A DNA stretch of 64,000 nt from Porcipelethomonas sp964621265 (lineage in GTDB: Bacteria > Bacillota > Clostridia > Oscillospirales > Ruminococcaceae): the NCBI GenBank assembly GCA_964621265.1, contig CAZULQ010000006.1, positions 1 to 64,000 on the forward strand, given 5' to 3'. Below the pieces are notes generated by a model. It searched no databases and was not told the DNA's origin. It worked only from the letters and a program-made list of their open reading frames with translations. This document shows, one piece after another, positions 1 to 8,118 of the stretch. Numbering within the stretch: the first letter of the stretch is position 1; each line of letters begins with the position of its first letter. Made by a program: the position numbers and the translations under genes.

Positions 1-41
1 ATAATATATATATTCAATTAAAACAAAGGAGAATATTCAAA

Positions 42-695
42 GTGAATAATATAAAAAAGATTTTAGCGGCAGTTCTTGCGACTACTATGGTTTTTGCTGT
101 CGGCTGTTCAGAAGAAGAAAGCTCATCTGAGGCAAAGGTTGTTTATTATGATGATTCAAACGAATATACACAGGAAGCTGAAGCCTATGAAAATTCTGAT
201 GGCGAAGTTGTAGCCGAAGACAGAATTGCAGAAAATGTTAAGGCAACACCTGTCAAAAAGGGCGAATCTGCTGAACTCGGAACAATGAACGTTGAGTTCG
301 TTGACGTATACTCAGCAGGAATTATTGAATCAAGCGACATGGGCGGAGAATATAACTACAACAGAGAGGTTATTGCTGTTTCATGTAATCTTACAAATAA
401 TTCGGATGCAACAGAAAGCGTTTCTGCATTTGATTTCGTTGTGAAGTATCTTGACGGAGATGAAACAGAGCTTTACACAGGTTCTGAGGCTATGCTCGGT
501 GCACAGGAAAAGATAACTGACATTGAGTCATTCAACTCAGATGTAGAGCCTGGCAGCTCGCTTTCAGGCTATGCGGCATTTGCTGTTTATTCAGAATGGG
601 AAACTATGACAATTTACTATAACCCGACAGACGATGATAAGAATGAAGCAATTTCATTTGAAATCACAAGGGATATGGTTCAGCAGCTCGGCTGA
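42..695 (+). CDS. Secreted lipoprotein with a DUF4352/DUF5067-like domain
   Basis: A 217-aa protein starting at GTG, with AAAGGAG about 10 nt upstream. The N-terminus has a short basic region, a hydrophobic stretch and a lipobox-like VGC at about residues 20-22, so it should be lipidated and held on the outer face of the membrane. An acidic, low-complexity region rich in Glu, Ser and Asp (about 23-65) precedes a beta-rich domain (about 75-210) whose pattern, a conserved 'vsCNLTNNSDATESVSAFDF' strand followed by Asp/Glu-rich turns, resembles the DUF4352/DUF5067 immunoglobulin-like lipoproteins of Firmicutes. These often have no known function. It is followed by a strong terminator, so it is transcriptionally separate from the transporter operon. 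The family assignment is from memory of the pattern. Function is unknown. Confidence 0.75.
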   Translation: MNNIKKILAAVLATTMVFAVGCSEEESSSEAKVVYYDDSNEYTQEAEAYENSDGEVVAEDRIAENVKATPVKKGESAELGTMNVEFVDVYSAGIIESSDMGGEYNYNREVIAVSCNLTNNSDATESVSAFDFVVKYLDGDETELYTGSEAMLGAQEKITDIESFNSDVEPGSSLSGYAAFAVYSEWETMTIYYNPTDDDKNEAISFEITRDMVQQLG

Positions 696-726
696 TATAT
701 TGCGTTATAATAACAGATTTATTGTA

Positions 727-763
727 AAAGCAGGACGTTTTTTGTAAAGCGTCCTGCTTTTTG
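727..763 (+). terminator. Intrinsic terminator after the first lipoprotein gene
   Basis: Stem GCAGGACG (730-737) pairs with CGTCCTGC (750-757), followed directly by TTTTT. Confidence 0.85.
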
Positions 764-845
764 TGCGTTTATTATATAAATCGGGAATACGAATCGTGCA
801 AAACATATAAATTTTTATTGCTTAATCAAGACAGCGTTTTACAAC

Positions 846-874
846 TTGACAAACGCCCCTTAAATTGTTATAAT
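846..874 (+). promoter_or_regulatory. Sigma-A promoter of the transporter operon
   Basis: TTGACA (846-851), 17-nt spacer, TATAAT (869-874): an exact consensus match. Transcription would start near 881, giving a leader of almost 200 nt before the TTG start at 1077. Confidence 0.85.
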
Positions 875-880
875 TAATAT

Positions 881-1076
881 TAGATTATTATGCATTTTTG
901 CCTATAATACGGCAAGGTTCATATACTTATAATAATAGTTGTCCCTGTGGACAATGCTGGTAAGGAGGCGTTTTGCTGTCTGCAAAAACGGAATGCAGAC
1001 CGGGTTATATAAGGTAGGATAAAAATTTGTGTGTTATCCGACTGCTTTTTACTTTTTACGGAAAGGTGGAAAAAAA
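881..1076 (+). promoter_or_regulatory. Structured 5' leader with competing hairpins
   Basis: Most of the gap 696-1076 is this leader. It contains a hairpin TTGTCC/GGACAA (939-954). It then contains two stems that cannot form together: CGTTTTGC (969-976) with 982-990, and GTCTGC (978-983) with GCAGAC (995-1000). No known riboswitch class was recognised. The Shine-Dalgarno GGAAAGGTGG lies at 1060-1069. Confidence 0.4.
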
Positions 1077-4019
1077 TTGAGAAAAAACAAATTGTCAAAA
1101 AGAATAGTTTCTTTTTCAGCGGCTTTGCTTTTGTGCTTTTCGCCTGTGGGTACAGCCTCAGCGGAAACTCCGAATTATGATTACGGCGCAGAGCTGACTC
1201 TGGAAGCGGCAGATGTATTATCGCTTACAGACGGTGAAGAGCCGCTCTATGTTCCGCAGAATACATACAGTGATTATTACGACCAGTATTCCGGCATGAC
1301 AAGACCTGATGCGGAAATTCTTACATACTGCAAGGATTATTCAGAGGTGACGGGCGGGGAATTTTCCGTCGGAAGCCATGCTGAGAAAAATGATGTACTC
1401 GTGTGGAATTCAAACGACGGCGAGGTTACATATAATGTAATGATTCCCGAAACGGGCATATACTGCATGAATATGTCCTATTACCCGATTGAGTCAACAG
1501 CGACTACAATCGAGTTCGGAATTGAAATTGACGGTGCATCACCTTATGATACCGCTTCGAGAGTATCGCTCAATAAGGTGTGGGTGAATGAAAAGGAAAT
1601 CACAACCGACTCAAAGGGCAACCAGGTGAGACCTTCACAGATTCAGAAGGGCGAATGGAAAACAGCCGATATCAGAGACGTTGACGGACTTTTCAACGAC
1701 CCGCTTATCTTCTATCTTGAAGAGGGCGCACATACCGTTACATTTACAGGTACAAAAGCGAACTTAGCGCTTGAATATTTCAAGTTCTATAATCCGAAGG
1801 CGCTTCCGACTTATGATGAGTATTTAAGTACAGTCGGGGTTTCAAAGGACAGCGGTTCGGCAAGCGGAGTTATCAGAATAGAGGGCGAAAACGCAGTCAA
1901 GAAATCTGACTCAACTCTCTATCCTACAACCGACAACGGTGACTATATGGTTTCACCGTCAAGTCCGACAAACATTCTTTACAACACAATCGGTAAGGGA
2001 ACATGGTCAAGAGCGCTTCAGACTATTACATTTGAGGTTAAAGCTGACAGTATTCCTGCTGATGGCGGCTGGTACAGAATGGGTATCAAGTCAAGACAGA
2101 ATGAAATGCGTGGTTTCTATTCAAACCGCCGTATCTATATTGACGGACAGGTGCTCTGCGAGGAGTTCAACCAGGTCAAGTTCTATTACGACAATGACTG
2201 GAGCATCGTAACTCCTGAAACAGCTGATGGCGAAGATATTTATGTATGGCTTGAGGGCGGAAAGTCACACGAAATCACAATGGAAGTAATTCCTGGTGAA
2301 ATCGGCGATTCCATGAGAAAGCTTGATACAATAGTTTTCGAGCTTAACAACTATTATCGTCAGATTCTTATGATTACAAGCCCGAACCCTGATAAGTATA
2401 CAGACTATTATGTACACGACAAGATTCCGGGACTTCTTGATAACTTCAAGAGCATTTCGGCAGAGCTTAAAAGCGTTCAGGACAATATAGAACGTCTTGC
2501 GGGTTCTGAGGGTTCTGAAGCGGCAGCACTTGAAAGAATGACAGTTGTTCTTGACCAGTGTGTTGACGAACCGCTTAAGATTCCTGATTATCTCGGACAG
2601 ATAAAGGATAACGTTACTGCAATTTCTTCATGGATGAGAGATTACAGAAACCAGCCGCTTGAAATCGACTATATCGAGCTTGCGGCAAAGGAAAGCGACT
2701 ACGCTTCAATCGAAAGCAGCTTCTGGGAATCACTCTGGTTCAGCATCAGAGCGTTCTTCAATTCATTCTTTGAGGACTACACACAGCTTTCAGAGGAAAC
2801 AGGCGGTGAAGTGATTAACGTCTGGGTTAACCTCGGACGTGACCAGGCACAGGTTGTAAAGAGTCTGGTTGAATCAGATTTCTCACAGCAGTATCCTGAT
2901 ACACCGATTGCTGTAAACCTCGTAGTCGGCGGTGTTGTCGAAGCGACGCTTGCAGACAAGGGTCCTGACGTTGCGCTGTTCCTCGGCGGTGAATTCCCTG
3001 TAAACTTAGCGGCCCGTGGACTTCTCGTTGACTGTGCGCAGTTTGACGACTACGAAGAAGTCAAGGGACGTTTCCAGGAAAACGCAACCGTCAACTACGA
3101 ATACAATGGCGGATGCTATGGTATTCCTGTAAGCCAGATGTGGCCTATGATGTTCTACCGCAAGGACGTTTTATCAGAGCTCGGCTTCAACAAGGCGCCT
3201 GAAACATGGCAGGAACTCATTGATATGCTTCCTGCACTCCAGAGAAACTATATGGGCGTAGGTCTCATCCTTCCGCCTGCAAATATCTCACCTGCAACAG
3301 AGCTTGGTCATACATTCCCGATGCTCCTTATGCAGAGAGGCGTTAACTACTATAATGAAGCACAGACAGTTTCAACTCTCGATTCAATAGAAGCAGTTCA
3401 GGCATTTGAACAGTGGACAGACTTCTATACAAAGTACAGCTTTGAACAGTCATACGATGCGTTCAACCGTTTCAGAACAGGTGAATATCCGATTGTAATC
3501 CAGAGCTATACATTCTTTAACCAGTTATCAGTTGCGTCCCCTGAAATCCAGGGTCTCTGGGACTTCACAACAGTTCCGGGAACAATGCGTGAGGACGGAA
3601 CAATCTCACATGCCGCAAACTCAAACGGTACTGCCGCTGTAATCTTCAACAAGGTTTACGACAAGCAGGCTGCATGGGATTTTGTAAAGTGGTTCACATC
3701 AACTGAGGTACAGGTTGAATACGGCACACAGATTGAAGGACTTCTTGGTACTCTCGGACGTTTCGAGGCTGCCAATACAGAAGCACTTCAGCAGCTTTCA
3801 TGGTCGTTTGCAGAACTCGAAAAGCTTAACGCTCAGAGAGCAGAGCTTGAAGAAATCCCTGTAATCCCAGCTTCATATGCAACAACAAGAAACATTATGA
3901 ACGCATTCAGAGAAACTGTAAACAACAACGAAAACCCAAGAGATACTCTTATGTGGTATAATAAGGATATCAACGAGGAAATCACAAGAAAGCGTGAAAA
4001 CCTGGGTCTTGACAATTAA
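1077..4019 (+). CDS. Very large extracellular solute-binding protein (sugar ABC family 1) with N-terminal carbohydrate-binding-like domains
   Basis: The TTG at 1077, 7 nt after GGAAAGGTGG, is preferred to an upstream GTG at 1029, because a normal signal peptide (KRIVSFSAALLLCF...ASA) follows it directly. The product is 980 aa, about twice the usual length. The last 400 residues (about 580-980) read as a family 1 binding protein: the INVWVNLGRD start, a GIPVSQMWPMMFYRKDVL segment, and a C-terminal AAWDFVKWFTS helix. The N-terminal part has two beta-rich, galactose-binding-like regions (about 60-240 and 260-430), then helices, and an aromatic amphipathic stretch (about 548-572). No clear lipobox is visible, so that stretch may hold the protein at the membrane. 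It is the first gene of the operon and presumably delivers an oligosaccharide to the permeases. The ligand is unknown. Confidence 0.85.
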   Translation: MRKNKLSKRIVSFSAALLLCFSPVGTASAETPNYDYGAELTLEAADVLSLTDGEEPLYVPQNTYSDYYDQYSGMTRPDAEILTYCKDYSEVTGGEFSVGSHAEKNDVLVWNSNDGEVTYNVMIPETGIYCMNMSYYPIESTATTIEFGIEIDGASPYDTASRVSLNKVWVNEKEITTDSKGNQVRPSQIQKGEWKTADIRDVDGLFNDPLIFYLEEGAHTVTFTGTKANLALEYFKFYNPKALPTYDEYLSTVGVSKDSGSASGVIRIEGENAVKKSDSTLYPTTDNGDYMVSPSSPTNILYNTIGKGTWSRALQTITFEVKADSIPADGGWYRMGIKSRQNEMRGFYSNRRIYIDGQVLCEEFNQVKFYYDNDWSIVTPETADGEDIYVWLEGGKSHEITMEVIPGEIGDSMRKLDTIVFELNNYYRQILMITSPNPDKYTDYYVHDKIPGLLDNFKSISAELKSVQDNIERLAGSEGSEAAALERMTVVLDQCVDEPLKIPDYLGQIKDNVTAISSWMRDYRNQPLEIDYIELAAKESDYASIESSFWESLWFSIRAFFNSFFEDYTQLSEETGGEVINVWVNLGRDQAQVVKSLVESDFSQQYPDTPIAVNLVVGGVVEATLADKGPDVALFLGGEFPVNLAARGLLVDCAQFDDYEEVKGRFQENATVNYEYNGGCYGIPVSQMWPMMFYRKDVLSELGFNKAPETWQELIDMLPALQRNYMGVGLILPPANISPATELGHTFPMLLMQRGVNYYNEAQTVSTLDSIEAVQAFEQWTDFYTKYSFEQSYDAFNRFRTGEYPIVIQSYTFFNQLSVASPEIQGLWDFTTVPGTMREDGTISHAANSNGTAAVIFNKVYDKQAAWDFVKWFTSTEVQVEYGTQIEGLLGTLGRFEAANTEALQQLSWSFAELEKLNAQRAELEEIPVIPASYATTRNIMNAFRETVNNNENPRDTLMWYNKDINEEITRKRENLGLDN

Positions 4020-4095
4020 TTATAAAAAACAGCTCCGGCGGCAATAAAAATATGCGCCGCCGGAATAACAAATAAAATTTTAAGGAGGGTTACAT

Positions 4096-5028
4096 TTGGA
4101 TTTAGCTGCTGTCGGTCAGAGAAGCAAAAAAGAACGCCGCAGAATGAAACTGCGTGAAATCAAAAACAGCAGAGACTGTTATCTCATGATTTTACCGTTC
4201 ATGCTCTTTTTCCTGGTATTTACAATTGTTCCTGTTGTAATGTCTGTGCCAATGGGCTTTACAGACTTCAATATGGTTGAGCTTCCAAAATATGTAGGAC
4301 TTTCAAACTTCTATACATTATTCTTGTCTGACAAGATTTTTATGGACTCTATCAGAGTCACACTCGTATTCGCGATTTTTACAGGTCCTATAAGCTATGT
4401 ACTCTGCTTTGTGCTTGCATGGCTTATCAACGAGCTTCATCCGAAGCTTAAAACAATTTTCACTCTCGTATTCTATGCGCCTTCAATGGCGAATATCTAT
4501 ACAATCTGGCAGATTATCTTCAGTGGTGACTCATATGGTTACATGAACTCAATTCTGCTGAATTTAGGTATTATAAGCTCGCCTGTTCAGTGGCTTACCG
4601 ATTCTAGTACTATCCTCGGCGTTACAATCGTCGTTCAGATGTGGATAAGTCTTGGTGCGGGCTTCCTGGCGCTGCGTGCAGGTTTCCAGAATATCGACCG
4701 CTCACAGTATGAAGCGGGTGCGATTGAGGGTATCAAAAACCGCTGGCAGGAGCTTATCTACATTACAATCCCTTCAATGGGACCACAGCTCATGTTTGCG
4801 GCTGTTATGCAGATTGTAGGTTCATTTACTGCCGGTACTGTTGCTCAGAACCTTGTTGGTTTCCCGAGTACAGACTACAAGGCACACACAATCATGACTC
4901 ACGCCTATGACTATGGCTGGGTAAGATATGAAATGGGTTATGCTTCGGCAATATGTATGGTACTTTTCGTTGCGATGTATGCTTGTAACAGGCTTATCAG
5001 TAAAGTACTGAGCAAATATATGGATTAG
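4096..5028 (+). CDS. Sugar ABC transporter permease, MalF/UgpA type
   Basis: A 310-aa protein starting at TTG with AAGGAGGG 6 nt upstream. It has a basic N-terminus and about six membrane segments. The cytoplasmic EAA loop is 'YEAGAIEGIKNRWQELIYITIPSM' in character (E-A-G-A-I-E-G, then a proline-ended helix), typical of the first permease of carbohydrate ABC importers. It lies 76 nt after the binding-protein gene and 11 nt before the partner permease. It should form a heterodimeric channel with that partner. No ATPase gene is present in the operon, so an MsmX-like ATPase encoded elsewhere is likely. Substrate is unknown. Confidence 0.9.
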   Translation: MDLAAVGQRSKKERRRMKLREIKNSRDCYLMILPFMLFFLVFTIVPVVMSVPMGFTDFNMVELPKYVGLSNFYTLFLSDKIFMDSIRVTLVFAIFTGPISYVLCFVLAWLINELHPKLKTIFTLVFYAPSMANIYTIWQIIFSGDSYGYMNSILLNLGIISSPVQWLTDSSTILGVTIVVQMWISLGAGFLALRAGFQNIDRSQYEAGAIEGIKNRWQELIYITIPSMGPQLMFAAVMQIVGSFTAGTVAQNLVGFPSTDYKAHTIMTHAYDYGWVRYEMGYASAICMVLFVAMYACNRLISKVLSKYMD

Positions 5029-5039
5029 GAGGAGAATAG

Positions 5040-5912
5040 ATGACTGAAGTCAAGCGCATGAAAGCGTCAAGTAAACAGGCCGGAAAGAAAATCGGCGGAA
5101 CAGTCGGAATTTTTATTTTCCTTCTGGTTTTAGGTCTTTTTATGGTATTGCCGATTTACCTGGCAATCGTTATGTCCATAAAGCCTGTGCAGGAACTTTT
5201 CATATTCCCGCCTAAGCTTTATGCTATAAGCCCGACGCTCGATAACTTCCGTGACATGTTCAGCGTTATGAGCGAAATGTGGGTTCCGTTTTCACGTTAT
5301 GTATTTAACAGTATTTTCGTAACTGTAACAGTTACTGTTGCACAGTGTGTTGTTGCATCAATGGCAGCTTTTGTACTTGCTAAGTGCCGTTTCCCGGGAA
5401 GCAAGGCGATAAACAGCATTATCGTAATTTCACTTCTTTATACAAGTAACGTAATCTACATCATGCAGTACATAGTAATGGCAAAGCTTGGTATGATTAA
5501 CACTTACTGGGCACTGATACTGCCGTCAATTGCGTCTCCTATGGGTCTCTTCCTTATGAGACAGTCAATGAGCACAATGCCTGATGCCATGATTGAAGCG
5601 GCTAAGGTTGACGGTGCAAATATGTTTACAATCTGCTGGAAGATTGTAATGCCGAACCAGAAGCCTGCGCTTATGACGCTTATTATCTTTGCGTTCCAGG
5701 CTGCATGGAACATTCAGGGCGGAACGCTCGTTTATGACGAAGCGCTCAAAACGCTCCCGACAGTCGTTCAGCAGGCTGCTATGGCAGGTCTTGCCCGTGC
5801 GGGCGTTGCGGCGGCAGCTGCGGTATTTATGCTTGTGCCACCGATTGTAATATTCATGCTGGCACAGAAAAACGTAATTGAAACAATGGCACACTCCGGT
5901 ATCAAGGAATAA
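5040..5912 (+). CDS. Carbohydrate ABC transporter permease, MalG type
   Basis: A 290-aa inner-membrane protein with six predicted helices. The EAA loop (IEAAKVDGANMFTICWKIV) lies at about residue 185, in the usual place for MalG-like subunits. The RBS GGAGG sits just upstream of the ATG, only 11 nt after the stop of the MalF-type partner, so the two are translationally close and should assemble as a pair. The C-terminus (VIETMAHSGIKE) has the usual 'G.KG/KE' ending of this family. Substrate cannot be read from the sequence. Confidence 0.9.
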   Translation: MTEVKRMKASSKQAGKKIGGTVGIFIFLLVLGLFMVLPIYLAIVMSIKPVQELFIFPPKLYAISPTLDNFRDMFSVMSEMWVPFSRYVFNSIFVTVTVTVAQCVVASMAAFVLAKCRFPGSKAINSIIVISLLYTSNVIYIMQYIVMAKLGMINTYWALILPSIASPMGLFLMRQSMSTMPDAMIEAAKVDGANMFTICWKIVMPNQKPALMTLIIFAFQAAWNIQGGTLVYDEALKTLPTVVQQAAMAGLARAGVAAAAAVFMLVPPIVIFMLAQKNVIETMAHSGIKE

Positions 5913-5942
5913 ACCGGCAAAAGCAGAAAGGAAGAGAATATT

Positions 5943-7463
5943 ATGAGCAGAAGCTTTAAAAGATTTCTTGCGGCTGCGTTTGCAGGTGTGCTGGTTGTAA
6001 CAAATGCATCGGCTATGGCTGTCAGTGCTGATGAGCCATACGATGTGTATAACTATGACAGATGGGGTGAAGCAATCCCGTCGCAGGCAGGCTATCTTGC
6101 AGACAGGGCGGTTTCGGGCGACGACCTCGGAATCGGTCATTTCAGCGAGCCGAGCGATATCTTCAGAGATTCACTTGACAGATTTTATATAGCTGATACA
6201 AAAAACAACAGAATTGTAATTGTTGATTCCGAATTTGAAAACGTTGTAAAGGTTCTGGATACCTTTAAGCATGAGGACGGCACAACGTCCACACTTAACA
6301 ATCCGAGCGGCGTTTTCGTTTCGGCAGAAACAGGCATGATTTATATTGCTGACACAGATAACGCAAGAGTTATCATGTGCGACTTTGACGGAAATGTAAA
6401 GCTTGAATACACAAAGCCTACTTCAGAAATTTTCAGTCAGGATTTAACATTCCTGCCGCAGAAGGTTTTAGCCGACAAGGCAGGCAATGTCTATATCGTA
6501 CTCAATAATATCACAAGCGGTGCGGCAATGTTTGACAACACAGGCGAGTTTACCGGTTATTACGGCGCAAACCGTGTTGAAGCAACAGCCGACGTTTTAG
6601 CAAACTATTTCTGGAATGCAATCCTCTCAGATGAGGCGAGAGCCAAGAGAAGAAGAAGCGTTCCTGCTGGATTTTCAAACTTTGACGTTGATGATGAGGG
6701 CTTTATCTATACATCAACACTTTCAACAACTCAGACAACCGACCTTGTAAAAAAGCTCAATCCGGGCGGAGACAATCTCTTTGCGGACTGGGAAATCGTA
6801 GTCGGCGACCCTGACCCGATGTCTGTAATTTACAGCTCGGAAACACCTGAAACACAGCTTGTCGATATCGACGTGGCTGATGATAATTCAATCAATATCC
6901 TCGACAAGGGAACAGGACGTGTTTTCCAGTATGACGAGGAAATGCAGCTGATGTTCATTTCGGGTACCCTTGCAAATCAGGTGGGTGGCTTTACAACCCC
7001 TGTTGCACTTGAAACAATGGGTCAGAATATCTATGTTCTTGACCAGACAAAGGGAACTGTTACAATCTTTGTTGAAACAGAATTCGGCGAAATTGTCCAT
7101 GAAGCCGTTGCGCTCTATAACGCAGGCTATTATGAAGAAGCGCTTGACCCATGGTTTGAAATTTTAAAGAGAGACGGTAACTACCGCAGAGCCTATATCG
7201 GTATTGCGAGCGCCAAGCTCAACCAGGGCGAATATGAAGAGGCTATGGACTATGCCGAAAAGGCTGACGCAGGCGGAATCTACAACAAGGCGTTTGAAGG
7301 CTGGCGTTCGGAATTCCTGAAGGAATATTTCGGCTGGCTTATCGGCGGAGTTGTGGTGCTCATCGGCGGAATTTACGTAATCAAGCGTGTGGTAAGAAAA
7401 AAACGTGCTGCAAAGGCAGCTTTAGCTGATGAAGAAAATAAGGAAAAGGAGAGTGAAGAATAA
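5943..7463 (+). CDS. Secreted NHL-repeat beta-propeller with TPR and C-terminal membrane anchor
   Basis: A 506-aa protein. A signal peptide (residues 1-28, ending AVSA-DE) is followed by NHL-type propeller repeats (about 40-350). Recurring units such as 'DRFYIADTKNNRIVIVD' and 'GMIYIADTDNARVIMCD' have the Asp-Tyr-Asn-Arg pattern. A TPR-like helical pair follows (about 385-440: ALYNAGYYEEAL, then AKLNQGEYEEAM). A single membrane helix lies at about 463-482, and a highly basic tail ends the protein. The predicted topology is propeller and TPR outside and the tail inside. It overlaps the next gene by one base (TAATG), so the two are probably co-translated. It may be a scaffold or sensor for the transporter. 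No enzymatic motif is seen, and the role is inference. Confidence 0.8.
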   Translation: MSRSFKRFLAAAFAGVLVVTNASAMAVSADEPYDVYNYDRWGEAIPSQAGYLADRAVSGDDLGIGHFSEPSDIFRDSLDRFYIADTKNNRIVIVDSEFENVVKVLDTFKHEDGTTSTLNNPSGVFVSAETGMIYIADTDNARVIMCDFDGNVKLEYTKPTSEIFSQDLTFLPQKVLADKAGNVYIVLNNITSGAAMFDNTGEFTGYYGANRVEATADVLANYFWNAILSDEARAKRRRSVPAGFSNFDVDDEGFIYTSTLSTTQTTDLVKKLNPGGDNLFADWEIVVGDPDPMSVIYSSETPETQLVDIDVADDNSINILDKGTGRVFQYDEEMQLMFISGTLANQVGGFTTPVALETMGQNIYVLDQTKGTVTIFVETEFGEIVHEAVALYNAGYYEEALDPWFEILKRDGNYRRAYIGIASAKLNQGEYEEAMDYAEKADAGGIYNKAFEGWRSEFLKEYFGWLIGGVVVLIGGIYVIKRVVRKKRAAKAALADEENKEKESEE

Positions 7464-8092
7464 TGCTGGACCTGACGCAAAAACAGTTTGTTAAACATGC
7501 GGTATTCCATCCGTTTGAAGGCTTTGAAGACCTGCGCTGGAAAAAGGCGGGTTCATTGAAATATGCATTTATCATTGTTGCTCTGCTTTTCTTCTCACAG
7601 ATTGCATACAACAGAATGTATGGCTTTCAGTACTATGTAAGCTATGACAAGATGTTCAATATTATCCCTTATATCACCCAGAGTGTTATCCTGTTTGCGA
7701 CATGGGTTGTCGGAAACTGGTCAATCTGTACGCTCCTTGACGGTGAGGGTAGCTTAAAAAACATCTGCGTTTACAGCGCATATGCACTGATACCGTATAT
7801 AGCACAGATTTATATTACAACAGCACTTTCGCATGTACTTATAAGGGACGAATACATTTTTATTCAGGCGATTTCGATTATAGGAACGGGCTGGTCTGTG
7901 ATACTGATGTTCTCGGCGATTAAGGCTGTTCACCAGTATTCACTTACAAAAACAGTATTTGCAATTATTCTTACAATCGTTGCAATGCTTATCATTCTCT
8001 TCCTGCTTGTACTGCTTCTTTCACTGCTTCAGCAGGTTTATGTATTCGCATATTCTGTATATACAGAAATAACCTACAGACTTAAAGTATAA
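7463..8092 (+). CDS. Yip1-domain integral membrane protein
   Basis: A 209-aa hydrophobic protein with an N-terminal amphipathic region rich in Phe, Trp and Lys (HPFEGFEDLRWKKAGS) and about five membrane helices. This is the layout of bacterial YIP1-family proteins, including the 'W..CTLLDGEGSLKNICVYSAYALIPY' type segment between helices 2 and 3. Its start overlaps the stop of the NHL protein by one base. Bacterial Yip1 proteins have no settled function. Here its constant neighbours are a membrane-anchored propeller and a secreted DUF5696-like protein, which suggests membrane organisation of the transport complex. That is inference. Confidence 0.8.
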   Translation: MLDLTQKQFVKHAVFHPFEGFEDLRWKKAGSLKYAFIIVALLFFSQIAYNRMYGFQYYVSYDKMFNIIPYITQSVILFATWVVGNWSICTLLDGEGSLKNICVYSAYALIPYIAQIYITTALSHVLIRDEYIFIQAISIIGTGWSVILMFSAIKAVHQYSLTKTVFAIILTIVAMLIILFLLVLLLSLLQQVYVFAYSVYTEITYRLKV

Positions 8093-8118
8093 CGGGCAAA
8101 GGCGGTGAAATAAATCAG

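Noticed and set aside
881..1076. Known riboswitch (cyclic-di-GMP, TPP, ZTP, cobalamin, glutamine) in the transporter leader
   Set aside because: None of the conserved cores I know is present, so it is reported only as an unclassified structured leader.
5565..6140. 191-codon open frame on the minus strand
   Set aside because: It lies antisense to the MalG permease and NHL genes, is rich in Cys, His and Arg as expected of a shadow frame, and has no RBS.
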